Positions 1 to 7,166 of a DNA stretch of 33,351 nt are shown in pieces. This DNA is from Methanobacteriota archaeon (GTDB lineage Archaea > Halobacteriota > Methanomicrobia > Methanomicrobiales > Methanoculleaceae), in the NCBI GenBank assembly GCA_030446015.1, contig JASUSO010000015.1:1-33351 (forward strand). Direction: 5' to 3'. The position numbers and the translations under genes were made by a program. Numbering within the stretch: position 1 is the first letter of the stretch; every line of letters begins with the position of its first letter. The notes under the pieces were generated by a model. It saw only the letters and a list, made by a program, of their open reading frames with translations, searched no databases and was not told where the DNA came from.

Positions 1-575
1 ACGGCGATCTTCACGCACTCGCCCGACTGGATGCCCGCCCCGGTCAGGACCTTCACGTCCGGGTTCACCGCCCGGACGGCGTTGACCGACCGCTCGATGA
101 TCCCCGGGTCGGCCTTCGAGACCGAGACGCCGCTCCCGATCAGTTCCGGGGGCTCGATCGCCACGTAGTCGGGGCGGAGGGCTGCGGCGGCGGCGCTCGT
201 CGCGTCGTTGTTCGTGCAGACGACCGACTCGAGGTGGAGCCTTCGTGCGGCCTGGACGCAGGCGTCGATATCGGCGAGCGTCAGGCGGCGCTCGGAGTGG
301 TTGATCAGGGTGCCCCGTGCGCCCGCCGCCCGGACGGCTTCAGGGAGAATATGGCCGGTATGGGCGCCGGGGGTGATTGCATCGATATGCTGGGCGTAGA
401 CCGGGATCGCATAGTGGTGGCTCATCGGGTGAAGCTCGGTGAAGGCCGGCGCGATGCCGATGACGGCTCCGCTCTCGTTTGCCACGGTCTCGGCCGCAGT
501 GGCGATCCGGTGAGCGTTGCTGCCCATGCCTTCCTGATAGGTCTTGAGATTGACCAGAACGAACGGGGAATCCAT
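1..575 (-). CDS. tpiA: Triosephosphate isomerase, archaeal type (3' end beyond window)
   Basis: Interconverts dihydroxyacetone phosphate and glyceraldehyde 3-phosphate in cytosolic glycolysis/gluconeogenesis. The reading frame begins [13 protein letters not shown] and carries the family residues: Asn9 and Lys11 in VNLKTY, the electrophilic His93 in NHSERR, the catalytic Glu141 in AIEPPELIG, and the phosphate-loop-like GAGIQSG near residue 179. About 191 codons are visible. Archaeal TPIs are about 220-225 residues, so roughly 30 C-terminal residues lie outside the window. The ATG at 573-575 was chosen because a GAGGAG ribosome-binding sequence sits about 7 nt upstream and the protein starts just before the first beta strand. 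Dihydroxyacetone phosphate chemistry also feeds the archaeal DKFP route used by the aro operon in this window, but no physical link is visible. Confidence 0.95.
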   Translation of the reverse strand, partial: MDSPFVLVNLKTYQEGMGSNAHRIATAAETVANESGAVIGIAPAFTELHPMSHHYAIPVYAQHIDAITPGAHTGHILPEAVRAAGARGTLINHSERRLTLADIDACVQAARRLHLESVVCTNNDATSAAAAALRPDYVAIEPPELIGSGVSVSKADPGIIERSVNAVRAVNPDVKVLTGAGIQSGECVKIA

Positions 576-581
576 ATCCTT

Positions 582-620
582 TCTCCTCACAGTAAACTAA
601 TATTTACTAGGTCTCCTCAC
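582..620. promoter_or_regulatory. Operator-like symmetric site upstream of tpiA
   Basis: An inverted repeat AGTAAA-CTAATA-TTTACT (591-608) is flanked on each side by the direct repeat TCTCCTCAC (582-590 and 612-620). The AT-rich core could be a TATA element for tpiA, but then the transcript would start almost at the ATG and lose the ribosome-binding sequence. A second AT-rich run near 658-670 is an alternative TATA box. Symmetry plus flanking repeats suggests a regulator site; this is inference only. Confidence 0.4.
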
Positions 621-735
621 GAGCACCCGTAACGGTTTTGTGTAATTTGTTACGGTGATAATAATACCAGCGTGTGCGATCACGCGAGGCATTAAATCGT
701 TAGGTTAAACTCTCTAAGCGTTAAGCATTTTTCGT

Positions 736-1092
736 ATGGGTAGAAGGGATCACCACAGTAGCAAAAAAAAGCATCATCACAGTAACAAAAAGCGGAAATC
801 GAGCAGTTCAACGCTTTCACAAATTTACAAAAAGTTTGAGCGGTTTTCAACGCATCATCCCATTGCCTCAGTTGGCCTATACCTCTTTGTTTCGCTCGTT
901 CTTTTTAGACTCGCGCTCTTCGATCCATCGTTCCGCCTGTATACTCATATCGATGAGATTCGTTTCTGGATTGCTGTCATAGCTGTTATCATGGTTTTCG
1001 TTGCGCTATTGTCAGTTCTCGCATGGTGGAGGCGACATGTACCGGACTTCCACATCAAAGGTACCGGCGACATGACGTGGAAGAACCGATAA
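736..1092 (+). CDS. Orphan small membrane protein with His/Lys/Ser-rich N-terminus
   Basis: Not recognised as a known family. The 118-residue product has a strongly basic, low-complexity N-terminus (about residues 1-26, mostly His, Lys and Ser), then two likely transmembrane helices around residues 43-60 and 76-97, ending in a short basic tail. The basic leader suggests a cytoplasmic N-terminus that could bind nucleic acid, phospholipid or metal, but no motif supports any of these. Base composition is clearly poorer in GC than the surrounding metabolic genes. No ribosome-binding sequence precedes the ATG. The TTAAA run near 703-710 lies about 28 nt upstream, which fits a leaderless transcript. 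It stands alone between tpiA and a repeat element, so transfer or a lineage-specific origin is plausible. Confidence 0.6.
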   Translation: MGRRDHHSSKKKHHHSNKKRKSSSSTLSQIYKKFERFSTHHPIASVGLYLFVSLVLFRLALFDPSFRLYTHIDEIRFWIAVIAVIMVFVALLSVLAWWRRHVPDFHIKGTGDMTWKNR

Positions 1093-1711
1093 ATGCTGCT
1101 GAAAATACCCGTAACTTCCTCTTTTCATTAAAGGTGGTTCGCACGAAAATTACGGTCAAGTTAAAACCGAGGATTGTGCTTATTGGCGTTCCTGAATATG
1201 GATTCCATTGGCTATCGCCATGCACTGCCCCCGCCCCGAGGGGCGGGGGACGACGCTCCGCTAGGAACGACCGTCCGCAGGACGGGAGTTTGAGAAGCCA
1301 TCAGGCTTCGAGGAGCGGAGTTGAAGCACCGAAGGTGCGAATGAGGAGGCCGAAGGCCGGGTGGGGTGGGGGTTACAGGAATCCCTTAGTGGTGAGACAG
1401 GGGAGGGGGTATCCCCCCCTCGAAACTCTTCGAGTTTCTCAAGCTCGCTTCGCTCGCACTTCCCACCTGACGGTGGTCGAGCTCCGTTCCTGCTGAACGT
1501 CGCACTCCCCGTCAGCCCCTCCCCACATGGCGATACCGGGATAAAATCCGTTCTACATTCTGGCTTCTACTACAGCCCAAGTGGGGAAGAACTGTATACT
1601 GTGTTCCGATCACGATATAGCAAATTTGTGCAGACATTTCTTGGAGGAACCCTGTAAAATAGTCTCATCTAGAAAGAAAATGCTTATATGCACATGGCGT
1701 AAGGGGGTTGT
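1093..1711. other. Non-coding stretch around hairpin-array element 1, with possible gene remnants
   Basis: Apart from the repeat at 1213-1535, the two flanks (1093-1212 and 1536-1657) have the lower GC of the neighbouring orphan genes and translate into protein-like stretches: one ends IVLIGVPEYGFHW just before the repeat, the other reads SGEELYTVFRSRYSKFVQTF just after it and stops at 1655-1657. They are in different frames and neither has a clear start. They may be halves of a small gene broken by the element, or chance. Confidence 0.35.
1213..1535. repeat. Hairpin-array element, copy 1 (323 bp, terminal inverted repeats)
   Basis: Bounded by TATCGCCATG (1213-1222) and its exact reverse complement CATGGCGATA (1526-1535). 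Between them lie short perfect hairpins one after another: CCCCCGCCCC-ga-GGGGCGGGGG, CCGTCC-gca-GGACGG, GAAGCC-atca-GGCTTC, GCACC-gaa-GGTGC, GGCC-gaa-GGCC, GGGGG-tatc-CCCCC, GAAACTC-ttc-GAGTTTC, a GCTCGCTTCGCTCGC palindrome and CCACC-tgac-GGTGG. The left arm is purine-rich on the plus strand and the right arm pyrimidine-rich. The centre holds GAGACAGGGGAGGGGG, which is also present in copy 2. No transposase is encoded, so this looks like a non-autonomous element or a structured RNA source. Confidence 0.8.
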
Positions 1712-2047
1712 ATGGATCGGGCTGTGTATATAAGGTTTAATCAAGATTCTATCTCAGTAGAAACAGTTGCGCCGAAGTTTCATCAGGGAAAAGAGGTATC
1801 CGAGCAGATGAGGACGATAATCGGGTTCTTTCTTGGAGAAAACGAAATTACTGGCCTGGTGAAGAAGTCGGATGGAAATGTATACGCACGAATTAAAGGC
1901 GAGATTGATCACACGCATCTTATGGGTAAATATGAGGAAATTCATTTAAACTGGTTGAATTTGATTGATTCTCCGGAAATAGGGTTATCCAGCTCCGAAT
2001 GCGAATGGTGTAAAGAACAGCTTGGCATGATCCGCTTAGTTGAGTAG
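1712..2047 (+). CDS. Orphan hypothetical protein, 111 aa
   Basis: Not recognised. The product is soluble, with no signal peptide or membrane helix, mildly acidic, and has a C-terminal pair of cysteines in CEWC (about residues 97-100) that could bind metal or form a disulphide. The ATG at 1712 follows an aAGGGGG ribosome-binding-like run about 5 nt upstream, and CTTATATG near 1682-1689 could be the TATA box. GC content is much lower than in the neighbouring U32 and aro genes, like the other orphan on the far side of the repeat element. It is convergent with the U32 gene, with 87 nt between their stops. Length and codon use support a real gene; function unknown. Confidence 0.55.
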   Translation: MDRAVYIRFNQDSISVETVAPKFHQGKEVSEQMRTIIGFFLGENEITGLVKKSDGNVYARIKGEIDHTHLMGKYEEIHLNWLNLIDSPEIGLSSSECEWCKEQLGMIRLVE

Positions 2048-2134
2048 TTTACCACATTCGCTGGAGATCAAAAAAGGCAGTGTGCCTAGATTCCTCGCGG
2101 ATTATTCTGGCACAAGTTCTCTTCGTAATCAGCC

Positions 2135-4654
2135 TTACTCCTCAATCCCCCGAACAAAGTGCCCGCCGGTGATGCCGCCGAGCGCCCGCCGTTTCACCTC
2201 GTCCTTGAGCGCGGGAAGGACGCGGGTCTCCCCCCGGGCTACGGCATCAAGCCCCTCCCGGTAGAGACGGGTCATATCCCCGGCGTAACGGGGCCCCCGC
2301 CCCCGGGCGTCGATCGCGACGGCGTCGATCCCCATCCCGGCGATCCGGGGGAGGTGGTCGATGAGGCAGGTCTCGACGGCGTTCGCGATGTAGGTCCGCC
2401 CCTCGCTGTCGGACCGGAGCGGGAAGACACGGTTTCTCCCGTCCTGGAGGCCCAGGAACTCTTCTCCGGCGACCGCCGCCGCAAGCCTGTCCTCGGTCAC
2501 CATCGCCTCGACGTTGCCCTGCACCAGCACCTCGAGTTCAAGGGTATCCCCGGCCCGGGCCGCAAGCCCGGCAAGGTCGTCGGCCGGGAGTTCGGGGGAG
2601 GCCGTGCACCGCAGGAAGAGCGGCGCGAGTTCCGCGGCGGCGCGGTGGTTCCAGAGGTTCAGCCCGGCGGCGCCGTAGAGTGCCATACGGGGTTCAGCCC
2701 GCCGCACCGCATCGGCAGCCCCGAGCCCGCTCACCATCACCCCACGGACGCCTGCATCGTAGAGCGACGGGAGGAGGGGGACCGCCGCGTCGAGGAAGGT
2801 GCGCCGGGTGATCGACGGCCATTTCCAGACGAGATCCGCACCCCCCTCCCGGCAGACGCCGGCGGCCTCTTTGAGGATGCCGGGCGCGGAGACCTCCAGG
2901 TAGACGGTGCGGGCGCCGCCCCGGACGGCGGCCTCCGTCTCTTCGAGGGTACCGGTGTAGACCGCGACCGACGGGACCCGGGGGTTCCGTGGAGCGCTCG
3001 CCGGCCGCTCCAGCGCGGCGATAGCCGCCCCGGCCCGTTCCCGGGCCGCACGCACCGCACCCTCCCCCGGGCGCCGTGCGGCGAGCACGGCCTCCTCGAC
3101 CTTATCGAGGAACGTCCGCCGGATCCGGTTCAACTCGCCGAGCGGGGCAAAGAGCCCGCCGGGGTAATGGAGCGTCAGGTTCCGGATCGCAAACGGCGTC
3201 CCCCCGGTCTTTGTCAGTTGCTCCGCGATCTGCTCTTTTGTGAGCGGCCGGCTCCGTGCCGGCTCCATTGCGAGGTCGGGGCGGTAACGCACCCGGAGCG
3301 GCTCGCTCCCCTGCAGATCGACGACCGCCTCAAGAGAGGGCGTCCCCTCCTCCCAGACGGCCGTCACGTCGAGCGGCACCGGCTGGAGGGGTTTTTCCAC
3401 GATCCGTTTCGCCCGGTCTTCGAGGTCCGCGCTCTTCGTCAGGAAGACCCGGGCGCCGACACTGACGGGCGCGGGGACGGAAAGTTGCACCATGCCGGAG
3501 CGGACGGCGGGGGTACCGCGGACGACCGCTCCTGTGTCGCGGTCGGGGTCGTCGATGCAGAAGGCGAGCCCGTCACCGGAACGCGGCATGAGATCGTCCG
3601 TGAGGCGGACGGCCGCCTCCCGCCGCCGCCGGTCGTAACCGGTGACCGTGCCGAGCGGGACGCCCCGGTTCCCGGGCCGGTCGCGGGCCATGATATCGCG
3701 GGCGCCGAAGATGTAGCCTTCCGTGAACTCCCGGTTGAACGCGAGCGCAAGGTCGCGCATATCCTCCCGCGAGGGCGACCAGTCCTCTCCGGCGGCGATC
3801 GCGTCGAGAGCACGCCGGTAGATGGCCGTCACCGTCGCGACGTACTCCACCGAGCGCATCCTCCCCTCGATCTTGAGCGAGGCTATCGGCGCACGTACAA
3901 GAACGTCGAGGCGCGGGTATACCGAGAGGTCCCGAGTCGAGAGCAGGTAGCGGTCCTCCCCGGGAACGGTGCGGAGGTCCTTCGGCCGCCCGTACTCGTC
4001 CGTCTCGGCGGTCACGAGCCGGTAGGGCTTCCGGCAGGGCTGGGCGCACATCCCGCGGTTCCCGCTCCGGCCCCCGATGGCCGAGGAGAGGAGGCACTGG
4101 CCCGAGTAGCAGTAGCAGAGCGCCCCGTGGGCGAAGACCTCGAGCCCGATCCCCCGCGCCCCGGCATCGGCCGCGATATCCTCTATCTCGGAGAGCGTGA
4201 GTTCCCGGGCGAGCACCACGCGGGAGAACCCCTCTCGTGCTGCCCGTGCCACGCCCTCCCGGTTGTGGATCGCCATCTGGGTCGAGGCGTGGAGGGTGAG
4301 GTCCGGGACGATCTCCCGGGCAAGCGCCGCCACCCCGATGTCCTGCACCAGGACGGCATCGGTGCCGATCTCGTAGAGGTGGAGGAGGTAACGGGCGACG
4401 TCGGGGAGTTCGGCGTCCCGCACGAGGACGTTTACGGTGACGTAGACCCTGACACCGTGGAGGTGCGCGTAGCCTATGGCGGACTCGAGTTCCTCGTCGG
4501 AGAAGTTCGCCGCGTAGTGCCTGGCTCCGAACCGCCGCCCGGCAAGGTAGACGGCATCGGCGCCGGCGGCAACCGCCGCGGCCAGGGCCTCCGGCGACCC
4601 GGCCGGCGCAAGCAGCTCCGGCAGCCCGGACGTCTGATGGTGATCGTGCGGCAT
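2135..4654 (-). CDS. Peptidase U32 family protein, RlhA/YhbU-like, with DUF3656-type C-terminus
   Basis: An 839-residue U32-family protein. The N-terminal TIM-barrel-like region (about 1-330) begins LPELLAPAGSPEAL and contains the family signature EVFAHGALCYCYSGQCLLSS (172-191) followed by GMCAQPCRKPY. Cys180, Cys182, Cys187, Cys203 and Cys207 are candidate iron-sulphur ligands. The long C-terminal half matches the double-length members of the family. Despite the name, characterised relatives are not proteases: RlhA hydroxylates a cytidine of 23S rRNA, and UbiU/V and TrhP act in O2-independent or prephenate-dependent hydroxylation. The archaeal function is not established. An RNA-modification role is inferred. 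It is divergent from proC; the shared TATATA at 4683-4688 would place its transcript start close to the ATG, with almost no leader. Confidence 0.85.
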   Translation of the reverse strand: MPHDHHQTSGLPELLAPAGSPEALAAAVAAGADAVYLAGRRFGARHYAANFSDEELESAIGYAHLHGVRVYVTVNVLVRDAELPDVARYLLHLYEIGTDAVLVQDIGVAALAREIVPDLTLHASTQMAIHNREGVARAAREGFSRVVLARELTLSEIEDIAADAGARGIGLEVFAHGALCYCYSGQCLLSSAIGGRSGNRGMCAQPCRKPYRLVTAETDEYGRPKDLRTVPGEDRYLLSTRDLSVYPRLDVLVRAPIASLKIEGRMRSVEYVATVTAIYRRALDAIAAGEDWSPSREDMRDLALAFNREFTEGYIFGARDIMARDRPGNRGVPLGTVTGYDRRRREAAVRLTDDLMPRSGDGLAFCIDDPDRDTGAVVRGTPAVRSGMVQLSVPAPVSVGARVFLTKSADLEDRAKRIVEKPLQPVPLDVTAVWEEGTPSLEAVVDLQGSEPLRVRYRPDLAMEPARSRPLTKEQIAEQLTKTGGTPFAIRNLTLHYPGGLFAPLGELNRIRRTFLDKVEEAVLAARRPGEGAVRAARERAGAAIAALERPASAPRNPRVPSVAVYTGTLEETEAAVRGGARTVYLEVSAPGILKEAAGVCREGGADLVWKWPSITRRTFLDAAVPLLPSLYDAGVRGVMVSGLGAADAVRRAEPRMALYGAAGLNLWNHRAAAELAPLFLRCTASPELPADDLAGLAARAGDTLELEVLVQGNVEAMVTEDRLAAAVAGEEFLGLQDGRNRVFPLRSDSEGRTYIANAVETCLIDHLPRIAGMGIDAVAIDARGRGPRYAGDMTRLYREGLDAVARGETRVLPALKDEVKRRALGGITGGHFVRGIEE

Positions 4655-4680
4655 CTGTTCCGTACCGTTCGCTCTGGCGG

Positions 4681-4690
4681 CCTATATACC
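4681..4690. promoter_or_regulatory. Shared TATA element between the U32 gene and proC
   Basis: CCTATATACC is nearly symmetric and is the only strong TATA-like sequence in the 99-bp divergent gap. It lies about 28 nt from the U32 start codon, giving a near-leaderless mRNA, and about 70 nt from the proC start, giving a leader of roughly 40 nt with a ribosome-binding sequence. Assignment is by spacing only. Confidence 0.45.
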
Positions 4691-4753
4691 CCACCCCGGG
4701 GCAGAGCGGGTATCCTTTTTTGGCAGGAGAGCAACCTGGAGAGGGGCTACTGT

Positions 4754-5554
4754 ATGGATTACGTAGGAATTATCGGCTACGGGCACATGGGCAGCATGCT
4801 GGTGGACGGGTTTCTCTCGTCCGGCGTGCTCGGCATCGATGAGGTCGTGGTCACGGCGAGGAGCCGGGAGAGCCGGGATGCATGCGCCGCAGCGTGGCCG
4901 GGCATCGGCATCACCGGGACGAACACCGACCTCGCCCGGCGGTGCCGGACGATCGTCCTTGCCGTCAGGCCGCAGGAGACAATGGAGGTCCTCCGCGAGA
5001 TCGTCCCGGTGATGGACGGCGGCGAGCACATCGTCTCGCTCGCCGCAGGCATTGGTCTCGCGGAGATTGAAGGGATCTTTTCGGGCGCGGTCACCCGGGC
5101 CGTGCCGACGATCACCTCCGCGGCCGGGCAGGGGACGACACTCATCTGCCACGGGGGACGGGTAGGCAAGCAAGATGCTCTCCGGGTGGAGGGGCTCTTT
5201 GCGTCCATCGGGAACGTGATGCCCGTCAGGGAGGAAGAACTCCCGGCGGCAACCATCCTCTCGAGCTGCGGGCCGGGGCTGCTCGCCGCCATCATCGAGG
5301 AGCTTGCGGGTGCGACGGCCCGTGCGGGCGGCCTTGCGCCTGACCGGGCACTGGCCCTCGCAGTGGAGACAGCTGCTGCTACGACTACCTACCTCCGGGA
5401 GACCGGCGAGACCCCCGGCGACCTGGTCGGGCGGGTCGCGACCACCGGCGGTGTCACGGAGGCCGGCGCCCGGGTACTCCGGGAACAACTGCCGGGGGCC
5501 TTCGACGAGATGGTCGCCGCCATGCTGGAACGCTACGGTGCGGTGGGGAAATGA
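4754..5554 (+). CDS. proC: Pyrroline-5-carboxylate reductase family protein
   Basis: A 266-residue NAD(P)-dependent reductase; ProC catalyses the last step of proline synthesis, 1-pyrroline-5-carboxylate to L-proline. The Rossmann motif GYGHMG is at residues 8-13. The C-terminal helical dimerisation domain contains VATTGGVTEAG, which corresponds to the family signature normally written SPGGTT. The change of the Ser-Pro to Ala-Thr-Thr is a small departure, so a related imine reductase is possible. The ATG at 4754 is preceded by GAGGGG about 9 nt upstream. A much longer open frame continues upstream in the same phase, but it is only the antisense shadow of the U32 gene. aroD follows 81 nt downstream with its own TATA box. 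Confidence 0.8.
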   Translation: MDYVGIIGYGHMGSMLVDGFLSSGVLGIDEVVVTARSRESRDACAAAWPGIGITGTNTDLARRCRTIVLAVRPQETMEVLREIVPVMDGGEHIVSLAAGIGLAEIEGIFSGAVTRAVPTITSAAGQGTTLICHGGRVGKQDALRVEGLFASIGNVMPVREEELPAATILSSCGPGLLAAIIEELAGATARAGGLAPDRALALAVETAAATTTYLRETGETPGDLVGRVATTGGVTEAGARVLREQLPGAFDEMVAAMLERYGAVGK

Positions 5555-5600
5555 CGGCGGGCCGGGACTCCTCCCGATCGCCGGGCGGCCGCAGGCAGAC

Positions 5601-5608
5601 TTTTAAAT
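5601..5608 (+). promoter_or_regulatory. TATA box of aroD
   Basis: TTTTAAAT lies with its centre about 31 nt before the aroD ATG and is preceded by a purine-containing stretch that could be the BRE. This spacing predicts a very short leader of a few bases, consistent with the absence of a clear ribosome-binding sequence immediately before the ATG. Confidence 0.45.
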
Positions 5609-5635
5609 GATAGGGCAGGAATACATCCGATACCT

Positions 5636-6265
5636 ATGAAGATCGTCGTCTCCGTGGAGGACGCCGCCGCCATCGACGGGGTGGTGGAGTACAACCCGAC
5701 GTTCATCGAGATACGGCTTGACAGGATGGAGGGGGATCTGCTGGACCAGGTCCGTGCAATCCGGGAGAAGACCGATATCCCGCTGATCGCCACGCTCAGG
5801 AGCCGGGACGAGGGGGGCCGGTTTGTCGGCGACGCGGATCTCTGGGCCCGGATCGTCGGGCCGATAGCGCGCTACGTCGATATCGTGGACGTGGAAGCGC
5901 GTTACCGGGATCACGCGCCGTTCATCAAGAGCCAGGGTGTCCAGATCCTTGCGTCGCTCCACACGAACGAGATGCCCACACCGCCGGAGCTCGGGAGGAT
6001 CGAGGAGATGCTCCGGTCGTACGGCGATATCCCGAAGATCGTCGTGCGCCCTAAGACCCGGGACGACCTCTTCGAACTCGTCCTCTTCACCCACCGGGCC
6101 CCAAAACCGATCTGCACGAGCATCATGGGCGCCGAATTCCGCTACGCCCGCGCAATCCTGCCCCTCTTCGGGTCGGAGTTCGTCTTCTGCCATGCCGGCA
6201 CCCCGACGGCCGAAGGGCAGTACCATATACAGGAGATGCGGCAGATTGCGGATCTGTTGAAGTGA
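5636..6265 (+). CDS. aroD: 3-dehydroquinate dehydratase, type I
   Basis: Dehydrates 3-dehydroquinate to 3-dehydroshikimate through a Schiff-base lysine. The 209-residue protein shows the type I pattern: Glu25 and Arg27 in [12 protein letters not shown], general-base His109 in SLHTNE, the Schiff-base Lys134 in DIPKIVVRP, and the C-terminal ICTSIMG...SEFVFCHAG segment that lines the substrate pocket. Length is typical for archaeal AroD. It supplies the one shikimate-pathway step missing from the large minus-strand aro operon that ends 1.5 kb away, so it is split from that operon by a VapBC module and a repeat element. Promoter evidence suggests independent transcription. Confidence 0.93.
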   Translation: MKIVVSVEDAAAIDGVVEYNPTFIEIRLDRMEGDLLDQVRAIREKTDIPLIATLRSRDEGGRFVGDADLWARIVGPIARYVDIVDVEARYRDHAPFIKSQGVQILASLHTNEMPTPPELGRIEEMLRSYGDIPKIVVRPKTRDDLFELVLFTHRAPKPICTSIMGAEFRYARAILPLFGSEFVFCHAGTPTAEGQYHIQEMRQIADLLK

Positions 6266-6353
6266 GCGTGAGGAATCTCACGGCTCCCTTCACCTTTCTG
6301 ATGTGCACGTCATCGCACCCGCGATTCAGCGAATTTTCCCGGAGGCTCTTAAC

Positions 6354-6378
6354 GTTTATATTCCAGAGATGTATACAT
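6354..6378 (+). promoter_or_regulatory. vapBC promoter with palindromic operator candidate
   Basis: GTTTATATT (TATA centre about 6358) lies 27 nt before the GTG at 6385, the spacing expected for a leaderless transcript. Between them the perfect palindrome ATGTATACAT (6369-6378) covers the region from TATA to start. Antitoxins commonly repress their own operon by binding such palindromes; the link is inferred. Confidence 0.5.
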
Positions 6379-6384
6379 GAAATT

Positions 6385-6612
6385 GTGTCTACAACATCAG
6401 TTTACAGCATCCGTATCGACTCCCGGGTCAAGAAGATGCTCGATGAGCTGGACGATCCCACATGGCAGGATGAGCTCCGTACCTTCATCGAGCAGTCGAT
6501 ACGGAGAAGGCGCAAGGCCCAGCTCCTGGCCCGGGCGCGAGAAGCCCACCGATCCCTGGGTGAGGGCACCCCTGCCGCCGACCTGATCCGGGAGGATCGC
6601 GATGCCCGATAG
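6385..6612 (+). CDS. vapB: VapB-type antitoxin
   Basis: A 75-residue small protein directly upstream of a PIN-domain toxin, overlapping it by 11 nt. It starts VSTTSVYSIRIDSRVKKML, which looks like a ribbon-helix-helix DNA-binding N-terminus, followed by a basic helix (SIRRRRKAQLLARAREAHRSL) and an acidic tail, as in VapB proteins that wrap the toxin active site. The open frame continues upstream to 6262, but that extension is cysteine- and phenylalanine-rich, contains the promoter, and overlaps the aroD stop. The GTG at 6385, placed 27 nt after the TATA element, is therefore preferred and implies leaderless translation. Partner and operon position support the call more than sequence motifs do. 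Confidence 0.75.
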   Translation: MSTTSVYSIRIDSRVKKMLDELDDPTWQDELRTFIEQSIRRRRKAQLLARAREAHRSLGEGTPAADLIREDRDAR

Positions 6613-7015
6613 CGTTGTGCTGGACTCGTGCATCATTGCGGCGGTCTTCTTCCCGGAAGGGGTCACGGAGAAGGCGATCGAGATCGTGGAGAACCACGAC
6701 TGCACCACGGTCGATCTCGCATACGCCGAGGTTGCAAATGTGGCCTGGAAACGGGTTCGCCATTCTGGCCAGGATCAGGGTCTCGTCATGTCCGCGCTGG
6801 CTGATGCTCAGGCGTTCATCCGGGAGACCTGCCAGGTGGTACCGGCCCGCGACCTGATCCCTGCGGCATACGATCTGGCGTGCAGTCACGGGATCACAAT
6901 CTACGATGCGCTCTTTGTTGCCGCTGCGGAGCAGTGCAGGACCTGCCTGGTGACTGCCGACGGCAGGCTTCATGACACGGTGAGAGAGGTGGTGACCTCG
7001 CATCTGGTCCGGTGA
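6602..7015 (+). CDS. vapC: VapC-type PIN-domain ribonuclease toxin
   Basis: A 137-residue PIN-domain protein; VapC toxins are Mg2+-dependent endoribonucleases, usually cutting tRNA or rRNA, silenced by VapB. The acidic active-site set is present: Asp8 in VVLDSCIIAAVF, Glu43 in AYAEVANV, Asp102 in TIYDALFVAAA and Asp120 in LVTADGRL. The start ATG overlaps the antitoxin stop by 11 nt and has GGAGG with 6 nt spacing, so translation is coupled. It lies between aroD and repeat element copy 2. All catalytic residues are intact, so it is probably active. Confidence 0.9.
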   Translation: MPDSVVLDSCIIAAVFFPEGVTEKAIEIVENHDCTTVDLAYAEVANVAWKRVRHSGQDQGLVMSALADAQAFIRETCQVVPARDLIPAAYDLACSHGITIYDALFVAAAEQCRTCLVTADGRLHDTVREVVTSHLVR

Positions 7016-7105
7016 CCACGGGACAGGGAGAAATGATCATGAATTGGTGCCTTCGACGTTTTTCCTGGCGCCGCTTTCAAACTCCTTCCCTGGTCAGTCG
7101 CATAA

Positions 7106-7147
7106 CGGACCATCGCAAGTCCAAGATCTTCGGTCTTCTCCTGCTCC
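7106..7147 (-). repeat. 42-nt dispersed module (minus-strand copy)
   Basis: Read on the minus strand it contains GAGAAGACCGAAGATCTTGG followed by ACTTGCGATGG. Nearly the same sequence occurs twice on the plus strand at 26689-26724 and 26784-26819. It includes the GAAGACC-loop-GGTCTTC hairpin family of the larger elements but has an extra conserved tail, CTTGGACTTGCGATGG, not found in the complete copies. Confidence 0.65.
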
Positions 7148-7166
7148 TGCCTTTTGGCTAGTCGCA

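Noticed and set aside
1213-1535. CRISPR array
   Set aside because: Hairpin units vary in stem sequence and there are no constant repeats with uniform spacers; no cas genes are nearby.
2159-4700. Very long plus-strand open frame running into proC
   Set aside because: It lies antisense to the U32 gene, is rich in Pro, Gly, Arg and Asp, and matches no family; GC-rich codon use removes stops on the other strand. Only the part from 4754 is proC.
6262-6384. N-terminal extension of the antitoxin
   Set aside because: Contains the promoter and palindrome and its residues are unlike a ribbon-helix-helix N-terminus.
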